From the NCBI GenBank assembly GCA_018401415.1, contig JAGYKV010000017.1, forward strand, positions 907,730 through 971,729: DNA of 64,000 nt. The letters are read 5' to 3'. Position 1 is the stretch's first letter. Each line of letters starts with the position of its first letter. The translations under genes and the position numbers were made by a program. Below the pieces are notes generated by a model that was given only the letters and a program-made list of their open reading frames with translations, was not told the DNA's origin and ran no database searches. The stretch is from Candidatus Nanopelagicales bacterium (GTDB lineage Bacteria > Actinomycetota > Actinomycetes > S36-B12). This document shows, in pieces, positions 36,843 through 47,438 of the stretch.

Positions 36843-37558
36843 TGTGGCGCTTCCACACTTTCATCTTGTAATGCTCGGTAGGCAAAAGCTGTCACCAAGG
36901 CGGCAATAGGCAGCGCAATTAGCGTCGGGATCCCCCAGAACAATCCGGAAACCAGATAGGCGGCGGTACTCACCAGGAGTACCAAAATTGCGACCGCCCA
37001 ATTGAGCCGGACCAGATTCGCACTGGCGCGAAGTGCTGCGAACGGAGCGTAACCACGATCAAGTGCGAAAAATGGTGCAAACTGAAAGAGCAAAATCACG
37101 AATAGCGCGGGAAGTATAAAAAGAAAAAGGCCGGCCACAAAAGCAATCATGATGACAAAGATTGTGAGCGCGAATGCCCGGAAATGTGGTCCTAGGAAAG
37201 TTTCCGCAAAACCAATGCGTTGCCCCCGCGTTACGTAGAGCGCACCTCTGATAACTCCTGCTGTTGCCAAGAATGAGGCGATCACAAAGAACAGGGCACC
37301 GAACAGTGCCATGGAAATGGAATTGATTTCGGCATTGAAGCATTCCGTTAAAGCCGTGACATTGAGTTCCGCACCTGTCGACGTGGGCACGCCTTGATTG
37401 AGGCAAATGGCCACCGTTTCAGAGAGGGGACCTGCAGCCAATTGCTGACCAAATTGCAAAATGGTGACCACCAGTGCGAGGGTCACAAAAGCTAGGAAGT
37501 TGTTCTTGTAAGCCATTCGCGCCCACCGAAGTGCCGCACCCAAACGGACATTATTCAT
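36839..37558 (-). CDS. Integral membrane protein of unknown function
   Basis: The 239 residues form about six membrane helices, with a short cytoplasmic start (LRWARMAYKNN) and a small outside loop holding two cysteines (AICLNQG, LTECFNAE) between helices 1 and 2. It resembles generic DUF975-like bacterial membrane proteins. Position between the DUF6350-type gene and purN, with a four-base overlap onto purN, suggests the same operon. No function can be given. Confidence 0.7.
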   Translation of the reverse strand: MNNVRLGAALRWARMAYKNNFLAFVTLALVVTILQFGQQLAAGPLSETVAICLNQGVPTSTGAELNVTALTECFNAEINSISMALFGALFFVIASFLATAGVIRGALYVTRGQRIGFAETFLGPHFRAFALTIFVIMIAFVAGLFLFILPALFVILLFQFAPFFALDRGYAPFAALRASANLVRLNWAVAILVLLVSTAAYLVSGLFWGIPTLIALPIAALVTAFAYRALQDESVEAPQ

Positions 37559-37574
37559 TCTTGTGGCATCGATT

Positions 37575-38858
37575 TCACTCTGTCACACCCAGGTCGACTG
37601 ACTCTTTTGACTCCACTGCCACTACGGACATGGTGACCGGACGTTTGCGATTAAAAAATCTCGAGGGAACAACCGCTGCTGGAATCATTCCAATAGTCAC
37701 GAGGAGCCACACCAACGAACCCACCAGAGTGGGATCAGGTCCCAAATTCACCAGGCGTACATCGCCCAGATCTCCGGTCGACAGCATGGACAGCCCCATG
37801 ATGGCAACCGCAGCCACTACGCCAATTCCGACCGCAATGACCAGGCGCATGAGCATTGTTTCTCGAGACATGCGCAGTGATACCCCGATCCCCCACACTA
37901 TGCCCAATGCAATGACCAACATTGGTAGAAGCCACGAGATCGCACCCGCTGTTTCCGGTAGCACCGCTAACGGAGGGAATGGAGGAAGTTGAGTGGGGGC
38001 GGTGACCGGGATGAACGGAGAGACAATGACATCGGGTCCAATACTGATCCCGGCACCCGCCAAGTAGGCAACCGCCCACACGGTGAGAACCGGAAGGTAC
38101 CCAAGGCTTAACAGGGTAAGAGCGAGGAAACCGCTGTAACCGGGATTGAGTTGGTTGAATAAAAACAGAACATCTGAAAAGTTTGCGATTAAGAGTACGG
38201 CCACAAGTAGGGAACCGATTCCTAACAATGCGAGAGCCGCCGCCAATCCACGCACCACAATGAACCGCACGATCTCAGGAATGTTAATCGAAAAATGAGT
38301 AACCGAAAGGGCACCCGCAACCACCGCAGATCCGTTAACGAAGACCGCAGCCCCCAAAGTTGTCCACGCGGAATATGAAACAGTGATCGATTCAATAAAT
38401 GCTGCGGCACCGACCACAGCTGCGATATAAGTAATGAGTAGCAGTGAAACCGACACGCTCATGAGACGTTTTTCGCGGATGAACCTACGGCCGAGAGCCC
38501 GTGCAGCAAAGTAATTCAACAACCACGGAATCAGAACCAGACCCCAGGGCAGCAGGGTGAACGTGGCGGCCCCCAATCGAGGTGCGGATCCATTCATAAG
38601 GAGCCAACCCCACGTTGTTGAATCAAATAATGCTTTTGCTTCAAATACGGCAGTGGAATCCACCAGAACCACGGGCGCAACAACCATGGCGGTGAACACC
38701 ACGCTGATTGCAATCGAACGCAGAGAAAACAACACTCCCCACAACGCGGCCAGAAGATCCGATTGCGCAGTACTCAACAGGTGCGCCCGCCGTTGTGGAC
38801 CCTCAGGTTTTTCGGGCCCCTGCGGCAGATCAGACTCAAGGGTCTCCATGGAACTCAC
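37575..38858 (-). CDS. DUF6350-like multispanning membrane protein
   Basis: A 427-residue protein with about ten hydrophobic helices. Motifs such as APRLGAATFTLLPWGLVLIP and NPGYSGFLALTLLSLGYLP, and its location upstream of purN, match the DUF6350 group of actinobacterial membrane proteins, in mycobacteria discussed as cell-division associated. The tail is short and polar. It starts the operon that runs through purN. Assignment is from motif and context memory. Confidence 0.75.
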   Translation of the reverse strand: MSSMETLESDLPQGPEKPEGPQRRAHLLSTAQSDLLAALWGVLFSLRSIAISVVFTAMVVAPVVLVDSTAVFEAKALFDSTTWGWLLMNGSAPRLGAATFTLLPWGLVLIPWLLNYFAARALGRRFIREKRLMSVSVSLLLITYIAAVVGAAAFIESITVSYSAWTTLGAAVFVNGSAVVAGALSVTHFSINIPEIVRFIVVRGLAAALALLGIGSLLVAVLLIANFSDVLFLFNQLNPGYSGFLALTLLSLGYLPVLTVWAVAYLAGAGISIGPDVIVSPFIPVTAPTQLPPFPPLAVLPETAGAISWLLPMLVIALGIVWGIGVSLRMSRETMLMRLVIAVGIGVVAAVAIMGLSMLSTGDLGDVRLVNLGPDPTLVGSLVWLLVTIGMIPAAVVPSRFFNRKRPVTMSVVAVESKESVDLGVTE

Positions 38859-38949
38859 CTGCTAACGATTACAGGCGTAGTGGACTTTCGCGGGTATTGG
38901 CACGCACTGCAATTGGGCACCTGACTGAAAAACCCTCGCCCGCCCCTGG

Positions 38950-39816
38950 TTATTGCATGATTTCGCGCATGAGAGCAGCGGTGGCACTCGGCGTCTTCCC
39001 CACCCTGACCCCGGCAGCCTCAAGTGCCTCTTGCTTGGCCGCGGCCGTCCCGGCAGACCCTGACACGATCGCTCCCGCGTGACCCATTGTTTTGCCTTCC
39101 GGAGCAGTAAATCCGGCTACATAGCCGACCACGGGTTTTGTCACGTGGGTCTTGATGAAGGCGGCCGCCCGCTCTTCGGCATCGCCACCGATTTCACCAA
39201 TGATAACGATGGCATCGGTTTCCGGGTCATTTTGGAATGCTTCGAGGGCATCAATGTGGGTGGTGCCAATAATGGGATCCCCGCCGATGCCCACACATGT
39301 GGAGAAACCGAAATCACGCAGTTCGTACATCATTTGATAGGTCAGGGTTCCTGATTTGGAGACAAGGCCGATCCGACCAGCCTTGGTGATGTCTGCCGGG
39401 ATGATCCCAGCGTTGGATTTCCCTGGACTGATAATTCCGGGGCAATTGGGCCCAATAATTCGCGTTGAACCAGAGTTCACCGCATATTGATAAAACTGAG
39501 CGGTGTCATGAACGGGAATACCTTCGGTGATCACCACACATAAAGGAATTTTCGCATCTACGGCTTCTTCGACCGCTGCTTTCGCGAACTTCGGTGGAAC
39601 AAATACAACGGAAACATTGGCGCCTGTTGCGGCCATAGCATCTGCGACATTGTTAAAAACTGGAATTCCGTCGACTTCCTGTCCCGCTTTTCCGGGGGTC
39701 ACACCTGCGACAACTTTCGCGCCACTTGCCACCATGCGTCGAGTGTGCTTTGTTCCTTCGGATCCGGTCATTCCTTGAACCAGAATCTTGCTGTCATCAT
39801 TGAGCCAGATAGCCAT
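38950..39816 (-). CDS. sucD: Succinate-CoA ligase, alpha subunit
   Basis: A 288-residue subunit that binds CoA and carries the phosphohistidine. [18 protein letters not shown] is the CoA site, [18 protein letters not shown] the ligase signature, and [18 protein letters not shown] holds the phosphorylated His. It follows sucC with a two-base gap. The complex converts succinyl-CoA to succinate with ATP or GTP formation. Confidence 0.96.
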   Translation of the reverse strand: MAIWLNDDSKILVQGMTGSEGTKHTRRMVASGAKVVAGVTPGKAGQEVDGIPVFNNVADAMAATGANVSVVFVPPKFAKAAVEEAVDAKIPLCVVITEGIPVHDTAQFYQYAVNSGSTRIIGPNCPGIISPGKSNAGIIPADITKAGRIGLVSKSGTLTYQMMYELRDFGFSTCVGIGGDPIIGTTHIDALEAFQNDPETDAIVIIGEIGGDAEERAAAFIKTHVTKPVVGYVAGFTAPEGKTMGHAGAIVSGSAGTAAAKQEALEAAGVRVGKTPSATAALMREIMQ

Positions 39817-39818
39817 TA

Positions 39819-40994
39819 TTATTTCGCTCCTTTGCGCTCAGCAGCAAGTTCAGCGACCCTGCGCGCGGCTGCGTCCATGGTATCGACGAGTTCAATCAGT
39901 TCGTGATTTGCATCGGTCAGAATTTTCCGACCTTCAATCGAATTGTTACCGTCAATGCGGCACACAATGGGCTTGGTGACCTGATCACCCAGCTGTTCAA
40001 TAGCCTGCAAAATCCCATGTGCAACGGCATCGCAGGAGGTGATCCCACCAAAAATATTGACGAAAACCGCTTGAACGTCTGGATCGTTTAAAACAATGTC
40101 TAAACCATTTGCCATTACTTCGGCGGACGCTCCCCCACCGATGTCCAAGAAGTTGGCCGGCTTTATCCCACCAAATTCCTCACCCGCATACGCGACCACG
40201 TCGAGGGTGCTCATGACCAGACCAGCGCCATTGCCCACGATCCCAACGTCACCATCGAGTTTTACATAATTGAGGTCAAAACTCTTAGCGCGAGCCTCAA
40301 TGGGGTCAATACCTTGATCCAGGAAGTCAGCATGATCTGGTTGGCGGAATGCGGCGTTGTCATCAATTGTCACTTTGCCGTCAAGTGCAATCACCTCTCC
40401 CGTCGGGGTGAGCACGAGTGGATTGACTTCCACCAGGGTGGCATCTTCGCGGACCATGATCTCCCACAATGTGGTCAAAATATCTGCCACCTGACCTTGA
40501 ATAGCTTCGTCAAACTTCGCGGCTACCGCGATTTCACGGGCCTTAGCCGGGGTTACCCCTTCGAGTGCATCGATTCGGATTTTGGCAAGGGCATCGGGGT
40601 TGTTGGCAGCAACTTCTTCAATTTCCACGCCCCCTTGCACACTCGCCATGGCAAGGAAGGCTCGGTTGGCGCGATCCAATAGAAAGGAAACGTAGTACTC
40701 CTCGGCGATATCAGCCGCATGGGCCACCAAAACTTTGTGAACGGTGTGGCCCTTGATATCCATCCCCAAAATCGCCTGAGCGACCTCGCGAGTTTCCGCT
40801 GGATCCTTTGCCAACTTCACGCCACCGGCTTTACCGCGCCCACCCGTCTTCACCTGAGCCTTGACGACCACCGGAGCGCCAATTGACTCGGAAACGGCGA
40901 CCGCAGCATCCACGGTCTCGCAGACATCGCCTGCAGTGATGGGAAGATCATGTTTGCCGAATAATTGTTTTGCCTGATATTCGTACAGATCCAC
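39819..40994 (-). CDS. sucC: Succinate-CoA ligase, beta subunit
   Basis: The 391-residue nucleotide-binding subunit with an ATP-grasp fold: [19 protein letters not shown] at the start, [16 protein letters not shown] (nucleotide loop), [20 protein letters not shown] and [19 protein letters not shown]. First gene of sucCD. The gap upstream (40995-41083) must hold the promoter, but I see no clear boxes in it. Confidence 0.96.
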   Translation of the reverse strand: MDLYEYQAKQLFGKHDLPITAGDVCETVDAAVAVSESIGAPVVVKAQVKTGGRGKAGGVKLAKDPAETREVAQAILGMDIKGHTVHKVLVAHAADIAEEYYVSFLLDRANRAFLAMASVQGGVEIEEVAANNPDALAKIRIDALEGVTPAKAREIAVAAKFDEAIQGQVADILTTLWEIMVREDATLVEVNPLVLTPTGEVIALDGKVTIDDNAAFRQPDHADFLDQGIDPIEARAKSFDLNYVKLDGDVGIVGNGAGLVMSTLDVVAYAGEEFGGIKPANFLDIGGGASAEVMANGLDIVLNDPDVQAVFVNIFGGITSCDAVAHGILQAIEQLGDQVTKPIVCRIDGNNSIEGRKILTDANHELIELVDTMDAAARRVAELAAERKGAK

Positions 40995-41083
40995 GCGAAC
41001 TCCTCGTTCTGGGTTGGTTTTCTTGTTCGGGGCCGATTACTTAAAAGATCTAAATCTTGGCTCAGCCTAGCCGGATGTGATCT

Positions 41084-41500
41084 TCACCCTACGTTGATTG
41101 GGCGCACGTTCGCATTGACCCACTCCACGACAGCAGCGGTTGGAGTGCCGGGTGTGAAAATCTCAGCGACCCCCATGGCCTTCAAATCTGGAATATCTGA
41201 CTCGGGAATGATTCCACCACCAAATACGGTGATATCCGTGGCATGTAGATCCTTGAGTTTGTTCATGATGTCCGCGAAGAGGGTGAGGTGGGCACCGGAG
41301 AGAATGGAGACACCGATGACATCTGCGTCTTCTTGGATAGCAGCATCGACTATTGCGGCGGGAGTCTGATGCAAGCCCGTGTAAATAACTTCGAAGCCAG
41401 CATCGCGTAGGGCACGAGCAATAACCTTTGCGCCTCTGTCGTGTCCATCCAGTCCGGGCTTGGCAATAACTATTCGAACGGGTCGTGTCGTGGTGGACAT
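41084..41500 (-). CDS. B12-binding small subunit of an acyl-CoA mutase
   Basis: A 138-residue stand-alone cobalamin-binding domain: [19 protein letters not shown] carries the DxHxxG cobalt-ligand motif, followed by [11 protein letters not shown] and [11 protein letters not shown] for the nucleotide tail. It is the piece missing from the mutase large subunit at 19779-21359, 20 kb away, and is placed beside sucCD, whose substrate is the mutase product. I start it at the ATG at 41500; a GTG two codons up is possible. Confidence 0.88.
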   Translation of the reverse strand: MSTTTRPVRIVIAKPGLDGHDRGAKVIARALRDAGFEVIYTGLHQTPAAIVDAAIQEDADVIGVSILSGAHLTLFADIMNKLKDLHATDITVFGGGIIPESDIPDLKAMGVAEIFTPGTPTAAVVEWVNANVRPINVG

Positions 41501-41559
41501 GAACACAGGCTACTCGTTTCCATGAATTGCCCAATAATCAAGGGGTCTATGGTTTAGAC

Positions 41560-42957
41560 ATGACTCAGGGATCCGGCTATTCGATCATTATCCGAATGCA
41601 GGTTACCCCGGAGGTACATGCTTCCGGTGCGATCCTCACCGCTGTCACCGAAACCGGGGCAGTAATCACTGGCCTCGATGTCACCGAACCAGGCCACGAC
41701 ATGACCGTTGTGGATCTCAGTGCCATGGCCCGTGATCCTCAGCATGCTGAGGAAATTCGCACCGTTCTCAATAGCATCGAAGGGTGCTCGGTTGAGAAGA
41801 TCAGTGACTCGGTCTTTTTGATTCACCTCGGTGGGAAAATAGGGATCTCGCTTAAAGTGCCACTTCGCAATCGCACGGACTTGGCCCGCGCCTACACACC
41901 CGGTGTTGCTCGGGTCTGTCTGGCGATTGCTGAAAACCCCGCTGACGCCCGCAATCTCACAATAAAGCGGAACACCGTTGCCGTTGTCTCCGATGGATCG
42001 GCTGTTCTCGGCCTCGGGAACATTGGTCCTGAAGCTGCCATGCCCGTGATGGAAGGAAAAGCAGCCCTATTTAAAAAATTTGCCGATGTTGACGCATGGC
42101 CCATTTGCCTCGACACTCAAGATGTCGATGAAATTGTTCGCACCGTCGAATTAATCGCACCAGGATTCGGCGGAATAAACTTGGAAGATATTTCAGCCCC
42201 CCGGTGTTTCGAAATCGAAAAGCAACTCCGCAAGAAACTGAATATCCCCGTTTTCCACGATGACCAACACGGCACCGCGGTCGTTGTTTTAGCCGCACTG
42301 ATCAATGCCAGCAAACTTGTGAACAAGGATTTCACCAACTTGAATGTTGTCATGTCAGGGGCCGGTGCCGCTGGCGCTGCTGTCGCCGAATTGCTCATGT
42401 TTGCCGGCTTGAAGAACATCATGCTCTTTGACTCCAAGGGTGCGGTATCCACCAAGCGGAAAGATCTTGATCCATCACGGGCTGAGTTAGCAACCCGGAC
42501 CAACCTTGGTGGTTACGAGGGCACATTGAACGAAGCTTTGGCCGGAATGGACGTATTCATTGGCGTTTCACAACCCAATCTCATTGACGCCAAAGACATT
42601 GCGACCATGGCAACCGACCCGATTGTTTTCGCGCTGTCCAATCCTGATCCCGAGGTGAATCCGGTCGAGGCAGCCAAAGTGGCAAAAGTGGTGGCCACCG
42701 GGCGCAGTGACTACCCCAATCAGATTAACAATGTCCTCGCATTTCCTGGAATTTTTAGGGGACTACTCGACAGCGGTGCTGTGAAAATCACCCAAGAGGT
42801 ACTTGTCGCATCTGCCGAGGCAATTGCCAGTTGCGTGACCCCCGATGCACTTTCCCCCGTATACATTGTCCCGAGTGTTTTCGACACATCTGTCGCAACC
42901 GCTGTGGCTGAAGCCGTGATCGCCACGAGTGGAAAGACGCGATCTGTGGCACGTTAG
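41560..42957 (+). CDS. Malic enzyme with N-terminal ACT-like domain
   Basis: A 465-residue enzyme for oxidative decarboxylation of malate to pyruvate. Residues about 1-80 look like an ACT regulatory domain ([20 protein letters not shown]). The catalytic part follows: [58 protein letters not shown] and [11 protein letters not shown] use the ATG at 41560; an in-frame TTG at 41527 gives a less likely extension. NAD versus NADP use is undetermined. Its end overlaps the helicase gene end by four bases on the other strand. Confidence 0.9.
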   Translation: MTQGSGYSIIIRMQVTPEVHASGAILTAVTETGAVITGLDVTEPGHDMTVVDLSAMARDPQHAEEIRTVLNSIEGCSVEKISDSVFLIHLGGKIGISLKVPLRNRTDLARAYTPGVARVCLAIAENPADARNLTIKRNTVAVVSDGSAVLGLGNIGPEAAMPVMEGKAALFKKFADVDAWPICLDTQDVDEIVRTVELIAPGFGGINLEDISAPRCFEIEKQLRKKLNIPVFHDDQHGTAVVVLAALINASKLVNKDFTNLNVVMSGAGAAGAAVAELLMFAGLKNIMLFDSKGAVSTKRKDLDPSRAELATRTNLGGYEGTLNEALAGMDVFIGVSQPNLIDAKDIATMATDPIVFALSNPDPEVNPVEAAKVAKVVATGRSDYPNQINNVLAFPGIFRGLLDSGAVKITQEVLVASAEAIASCVTPDALSPVYIVPSVFDTSVATAVAEAVIATSGKTRSVAR

Positions 42958-45266
42958 AGTTTTTCGACCGGCGCGTAACGCAACAGCAGTCGTTTAACCC
43001 CAGCACTACCAAAATCAATGGTGGCATCTGCTCTGTCACCCACTCCACCTGTCTCCGTGACGGTGCCAAGGCCGAACTTTTCGTGGGTCACGCGATCTCC
43101 CACGTTGAGTGAGATCGTTTGAGGTTCAACTTTGCGCCCACCCCGCTGGACACCTGATCCGAATGAAGAACTGGATCCGAATCCGCTGACACCCGCCGAC
43201 AACATGGAATTTGCCGGTGCTTCGCGTTCCCATCGAAGAACGTGCTCGGGGATTTCCCCCAAAAATCGACTCTCGGGGTTGTACGACGGGCTTCCCCACG
43301 CGGAACGCATGAGTGATCGGGTCAGGTATAACCGTTCACGAGCCCTGGTGATCCCCACGTATGCCAATCGACGCTCCTCCTCGAGTTCCTTGGGATCGGA
43401 AAATGATCGAGCATGGGGAAAGACACCTTCTTCCATTCCGGTGAGAAATACCGTGGGGAATTCCAATCCCTTTGCCGTGTGCAGGGTCATGAGCGTTACC
43501 ACTCCGCCATGGTCTTCACCTTCGGGGATTTCATCTGCGTCCGCGACGAGTGCAACCTGTTCAAGAAAATCCAGAAGGGTTCCCTCAGGGTTATCCGCTG
43601 AATAGCCTGCCGCCACCGATTCGAGTTCAGCAAGGTTTTCAATGCGGCCCTCATCCTGCAGATCAATTGACTTGCGCAGCTCTGCCAACATTCCGCTGTG
43701 CTCAACGACCGCCTGCACCATGACTGCAGGCGCAGTACCCGACTCATTGAGTGTTTGCAATTCATGCATGAGTGCAACAAATGACTTAATGGCAGTCAAG
43801 GACCGAGTTGCCAGTCCAGGTGCTTCTTCAGCACGAACAAGGGCATCGAAAAAAGAGATTCGCTCACGGTCTGCGAATGCTCCAATCATTGCCTCAGCGC
43901 GTTCCCCAATCCCTCGCTTGGGAGTATTCAGTATTCGCCGCATGGAGATTTCGTCAGCTGGATTGACTATTGCACGTAAATAGGCAAGAACATCGCGAAC
44001 TTCCTTGCGTTCATAGAAGCGAACTCCGCCAACGACCTTGTACGGCATTCCGGTTCGAATGAAAATATCCTCGACCGCACGTGACTGGGCGTTTGTTCGG
44101 TAGAAGATCGCCGTGTCACCCGGTCGCGAAATAGAAGCGTCGGAAAGGCGGTCAATCTCCCGAGCAATGAACGAAGCTTCGTCGTGTTCATCGTCACCCA
44201 CGTAGGCAACAATCTGATCCCCGTCGCCCGAATCGGTCCACAGATTTTTAGCGCGACGGGAGGAATTTTTAGCGATCACGGCATTTGCCGCCGACAAAAT
44301 CATTTGGCTTGATCTGTAGTTCTGTTCGAGCAAAATTGTGCGAGCACTGGGGTAATCGCGTTCGAATTCCTCAATATTGCGAATACTCGCACCGCGGAAT
44401 GCGTAAATCGACTGATCCGCGTCTCCCACCACACACAACTCACCCGGCGGGATCTCTCCCCCTTCCGGGCCAACCAGTTCTTTAATAAGCATGTATTGCG
44501 CGTGATTGGTGTCCTGATATTCATCAACCAAAATAAAGCGGAATCTGCGACGGTAATGATTAGCCACCTCAGGAAATAGTTGAAGCAGAGCTACGGTGGT
44601 GCCAATCAGGTCATCAAAGTCAAAAGCATTTGCCATGGTCAACCGTGATTGATATTCCCGATAGATTTCACCCACAATTTTGTCAAGATCACTTTCCGCG
44701 GCCGCAGCAAAGGACTCCTGATCCTGGAGTTCATTTTTGGCCGAGGAGATTCGACTCAGAATTACTCGCGGCCTAATTGTCTTCGCGTCAACATTGAGAT
44801 CACGAAGGATTAATGTGATTAGTCGCAGTGAATCAGCGGTGTCATAAATTGTGAAGGTGCTTTTAATTCCCAGTCGATGTGACTCCGCGCGCAGTATTCG
44901 CACGCAGGCACTGTGGAAGGTGGACACCCACATGCTGCGAGCACTCGGACCAACAATTTCCACCACTCGCTCGCGCATTTCCGCAGCTGCCTTATTGGTG
45001 AAAGTTATGGCCAGAATCTCACCGGGGTGGGAATCTCCACTTGCCAAAAGGTGAGCAATCCGTCGAGTGAGAACGCGGGTTTTACCTGACCCCGCTCCCG
45101 CGACAATGAGGAGAGGCGACCCCCTGTGAGCCACCGCTTCCCGTTGTGCGGGATTGAGATCGGCTACCAATTCCTCCAGTCGATCATTAATGGATCGATC
45201 ATTAACGGATCGATCATTTGCGGATCGATCAGCTTCAGAGGTAAGGCGTACCTGCGGATCAAACAC
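42954..45266 (-). CDS. pcrA: UvrD/PcrA-type DNA helicase
   Basis: A 770-residue superfamily 1A 3'-5' helicase used in repair and replication restart. Motifs in order: LNPAQREAVAHRGSPLLIVA (Q motif), AGAGSGKTRVLTRRI (Walker A), LVDEYQDTNHAQ (Walker B), VGDADQSIYAFRGASI, VTLMTLHTAKGLEFPTVFL and RRLAYVGITRARERLYL. The C-terminal part (DRVTHEKFGLGTV) is the usual PcrA Tudor-like end. The first 30 residues contain a 5-residue repeat, (DRSxN)3, absent from relatives as I know them. GTG start at 45266. Confidence 0.94.
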   Translation of the reverse strand: MFDPQVRLTSEADRSANDRSVNDRSINDRLEELVADLNPAQREAVAHRGSPLLIVAGAGSGKTRVLTRRIAHLLASGDSHPGEILAITFTNKAAAEMRERVVEIVGPSARSMWVSTFHSACVRILRAESHRLGIKSTFTIYDTADSLRLITLILRDLNVDAKTIRPRVILSRISSAKNELQDQESFAAAAESDLDKIVGEIYREYQSRLTMANAFDFDDLIGTTVALLQLFPEVANHYRRRFRFILVDEYQDTNHAQYMLIKELVGPEGGEIPPGELCVVGDADQSIYAFRGASIRNIEEFERDYPSARTILLEQNYRSSQMILSAANAVIAKNSSRRAKNLWTDSGDGDQIVAYVGDDEHDEASFIAREIDRLSDASISRPGDTAIFYRTNAQSRAVEDIFIRTGMPYKVVGGVRFYERKEVRDVLAYLRAIVNPADEISMRRILNTPKRGIGERAEAMIGAFADRERISFFDALVRAEEAPGLATRSLTAIKSFVALMHELQTLNESGTAPAVMVQAVVEHSGMLAELRKSIDLQDEGRIENLAELESVAAGYSADNPEGTLLDFLEQVALVADADEIPEGEDHGGVVTLMTLHTAKGLEFPTVFLTGMEEGVFPHARSFSDPKELEEERRLAYVGITRARERLYLTRSLMRSAWGSPSYNPESRFLGEIPEHVLRWEREAPANSMLSAGVSGFGSSSSFGSGVQRGGRKVEPQTISLNVGDRVTHEKFGLGTVTETGGVGDRADATIDFGSAGVKRLLLRYAPVEKL
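45180..45231. repeat. 15-bp tandem repeat at the helicase N-terminus
   Basis: A 15-bp unit built on GGATCGATCATT (plus strand) is repeated about 3.5 times and encodes DRSAN-DRSVN-DRSIN-DR in the helicase. The frame is kept because the unit is a multiple of three. It is a slippage-prone site within an essential-type gene. Confidence 0.85.
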
Positions 45267-45292
45267 CGTGGCAGTCTAAGTGTCGCGGCTGA

Positions 45293-46612
45293 CTAGCGGC
45301 GGATGTACCCGATCACGTGAACGATTGCCTTGGTGGGAACACTGGATGCCAATGCGATCTGGCCCTTATCGCCGACCTCCGCAACCACAATAGACGCGGT
45401 TGAGCCACTCGCTGCCACAGATGCGGATCGGGTTCCTCGATCCGCACCGCCCACTGCATAAGCTGCCAGTCGGCCTTCCGCTCCCCTACCCTTTGTGGTG
45501 ATTCGCAAAATTACACCGGCAACCTTCTTCATTTTCTTGGGAACAGAACCCACACCCGTTGCCCTTATTACCTTCACTTCTACCCCGTCGAACTTGGTCT
45601 TGATCAGGCGTTCCGCTGTTATTCCTCGCGCTCCCAGTACCCCGCCACCGGCTCGGTATCCAAGAATCTCAACTTTGACCTGCACCGACGGCTTTTTCGA
45701 GGCGGCTATCTGGACGGTGCCACCGGAGACCGGGACCACCACAATGGAGGTTCGAGTCTTGTTTTTGCGCACTTTGACCTTGGCGGCATTTACCTTCTCA
45801 CCGATTTGACCAATGCGCAGTTTGCCCTTCTTGGTGGCCTCGCTGGTGGTGATCGTGACAAGTGCCGATGTCGCCTCTATTGGGAGACCGGTCAAGGTGA
45901 CCGTGCGCACTTCACCGGGTTGAATCGCCCCCTGGGTAATCGACTCATATCCCAACTCGGATCCAATTCCAATAAATCGATCACCATCGGGGCTCACTTC
46001 CGGAACAGCAGGTGTCACGGGTGCGGGTGCGGGGGCAGGCGCAGGTGCAACAGGTTCAAATTCGGAAAGAGGCGCAACAAGTGTGTCACTGACCACTTCG
46101 GCCTTGTTTTCTGTTTCGCTGCCATCGGGGTAATACCCCAGGACATCGACGGCAATATCGGTTGCGCCTGCAATGGTGGCGATCGCGATCGTTCCATTTT
46201 GGGATACCGGAATAATTGCATCGCCGCTGGAGTCCGAGTTCATGGGTGCCCTCACTACCGGCACACTCGAACTGGAACCTGGCGCCCACGCGCGGATAGT
46301 TGTTGGAGCGTTGTTTCCCATCGCGGTCACCCGAACGAGAACGGCGGCAACACCGGTCTCGGGAACCCCGCCTTGGCCCGTGACCTTGGCGAAGAGTCGT
46401 CGACTGTCACCCTTCCATCGATCCTGCTGCAACCGACAGCGAGTCTCCAACACCTTCTCCACTTCGCGAGCTGAGAACGCGGAATTGACCAATCCCCACC
46501 ACTGCGGCTGCGCGAGTTGCCGGCGCTGGACCAGCGGTGGACCTATTGCGTGGACAGAATGGCGCACTGAGCGGGGTGCCGTCCCAAAAGGACGTTCGGC
46601 CAGATGCACCAT
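45293..46612 (-). CDS. C-terminal part of a frameshifted exported peptidase
   Basis: The genuine coding part starts near 46495 (GLVNSAFSAREVEKVLETRC) and runs to 45293. It encodes three beta-rich domains of a type common in actinobacterial surface proteins (FAKVTGQGGVPETGVAAVLV, VDVLGYYPDG; VTLTGLPIEATSALVTITTS, VEILGYRAGGG; VHVIGYIRR), with a Pro/Ala linker (PVAPAPAPAPAPVTPAVP). The open frame extends to 46612, but that overlaps the peptidase part in the wrong frame. The two pieces join if one G is dropped from the CCCC run (plus strand) at 46494-46497. Together they form one cell-surface protein of about 675 residues. Confidence 0.7.
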   Translation of the reverse strand: MVHLAERPFGTAPRSVRHSVHAIGPPLVQRRQLAQPQWWGLVNSAFSAREVEKVLETRCRLQQDRWKGDSRRLFAKVTGQGGVPETGVAAVLVRVTAMGNNAPTTIRAWAPGSSSSVPVVRAPMNSDSSGDAIIPVSQNGTIAIATIAGATDIAVDVLGYYPDGSETENKAEVVSDTLVAPLSEFEPVAPAPAPAPAPVTPAVPEVSPDGDRFIGIGSELGYESITQGAIQPGEVRTVTLTGLPIEATSALVTITTSEATKKGKLRIGQIGEKVNAAKVKVRKNKTRTSIVVVPVSGGTVQIAASKKPSVQVKVEILGYRAGGGVLGARGITAERLIKTKFDGVEVKVIRATGVGSVPKKMKKVAGVILRITTKGRGAEGRLAAYAVGGADRGTRSASVAASGSTASIVVAEVGDKGQIALASSVPTKAIVHVIGYIRR

Positions 46613-47330
46613 CCCAGGTCAGGGAAATATGTATGTGATTTCGGTGGCAATAGTTGTCTGAACTTTTTGCTGACTTGGAGAAACAACCTTTCAACTCGGT
46701 CCAACCTCGCTGGATGTCGTATCCGCGCCAAATTCGGTCATTCCAGCCGATGTACATGATGCCCAGCCGAATTGCATTGCCGTACTCCACACCAAATTGA
46801 TCAGGGCCAAGCATCCAATTCAAGAATGATTCGGCATTCGCGCGATCCTGTGCATCGCGCACGTCGACCATCCAATCAACCGCGCGACCCTCCTTGTGTT
46901 CACTCTGTCCGCCAACATCACAACCACGCGGAATCCACACCGACTCCTGGCTGCCATAAACGGCTCGAATGTAATCGGCGAGTCGCGCAGTACCGGGTTT
47001 CGGGGTGGGATCGCACTGTGCTTGGCCCTCATACTCCGGTGGCGTGTCCATCTCAGGTGGTAGCGCCACCGGTGCACCGGGAGGAGCCGGTGCGGGTGGA
47101 AGACCTACCCCCGGCTCAGGGGCACCTGCCCGCACCCCCGTCCAGGTAGTTGATGTCCACCCACTGCTGTTAGCCACGGAGGCTGGGGCAATGCCAAGAA
47201 CTACTGCGGAAATGGAAACGAAGCTCACGGCCCCCACAAGGGCGTGCTTGAACCCAGACTCGAAACTGCCACCACCTGCGCGCACGCGGAAGCTAGGCAG
47301 GGCAAGATGCCCTTTGATGTGGGGAAGCAC
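46407..47330 (-). CDS. Exported M15-like peptidase, N-terminal part of frameshifted gene
   Basis: The product has a signal peptide (GFKHALVGAVSFVSISAVVL), a Pro-rich linker and a metallopeptidase-like domain: GQSEHKEGRAVDWMVD and YCHRNHIHISLTWDGA supply the His-Asp-His ligand pattern of VanY/M15-like and ARB_07466-type peptidases, which cut peptidoglycan peptides. After about 46500 the frame is wrong; the correct continuation is the ORF at 45293-46612. GTG start at 47330. It lies upstream of pcrA on the same strand. Peptidase activity is inferred from motifs. Confidence 0.75.
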   Translation of the reverse strand: MLPHIKGHLALPSFRVRAGGGSFESGFKHALVGAVSFVSISAVVLGIAPASVANSSGWTSTTWTGVRAGAPEPGVGLPPAPAPPGAPVALPPEMDTPPEYEGQAQCDPTPKPGTARLADYIRAVYGSQESVWIPRGCDVGGQSEHKEGRAVDWMVDVRDAQDRANAESFLNWMLGPDQFGVEYGNAIRLGIMYIGWNDRIWRGYDIQRGWTELKGCFSKSAKSSDNYCHRNHIHISLTWDGASGRTSFWDGTPLSAPFCPRNRSTAGPAPATRAAAVVGIGQFRVLSSRSGEGVGDSLSVAAGSMEG

Positions 47331-47438
47331 GTCCCTACTCTGACACGAAAGTGACGGGTGTGACTACTCCCCACGGCTACTCACACGCATGTAATTCGAA
47401 TTTTTGGCGCCGAAAGGGCATTTTTATGAGGAAATTAG

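Noticed and set aside
45293..47330. Two independent overlapping genes
   Set aside because: The overlap segment makes sense in only one frame on each side of a CCCC run; one frameshifted gene is the simpler reading.
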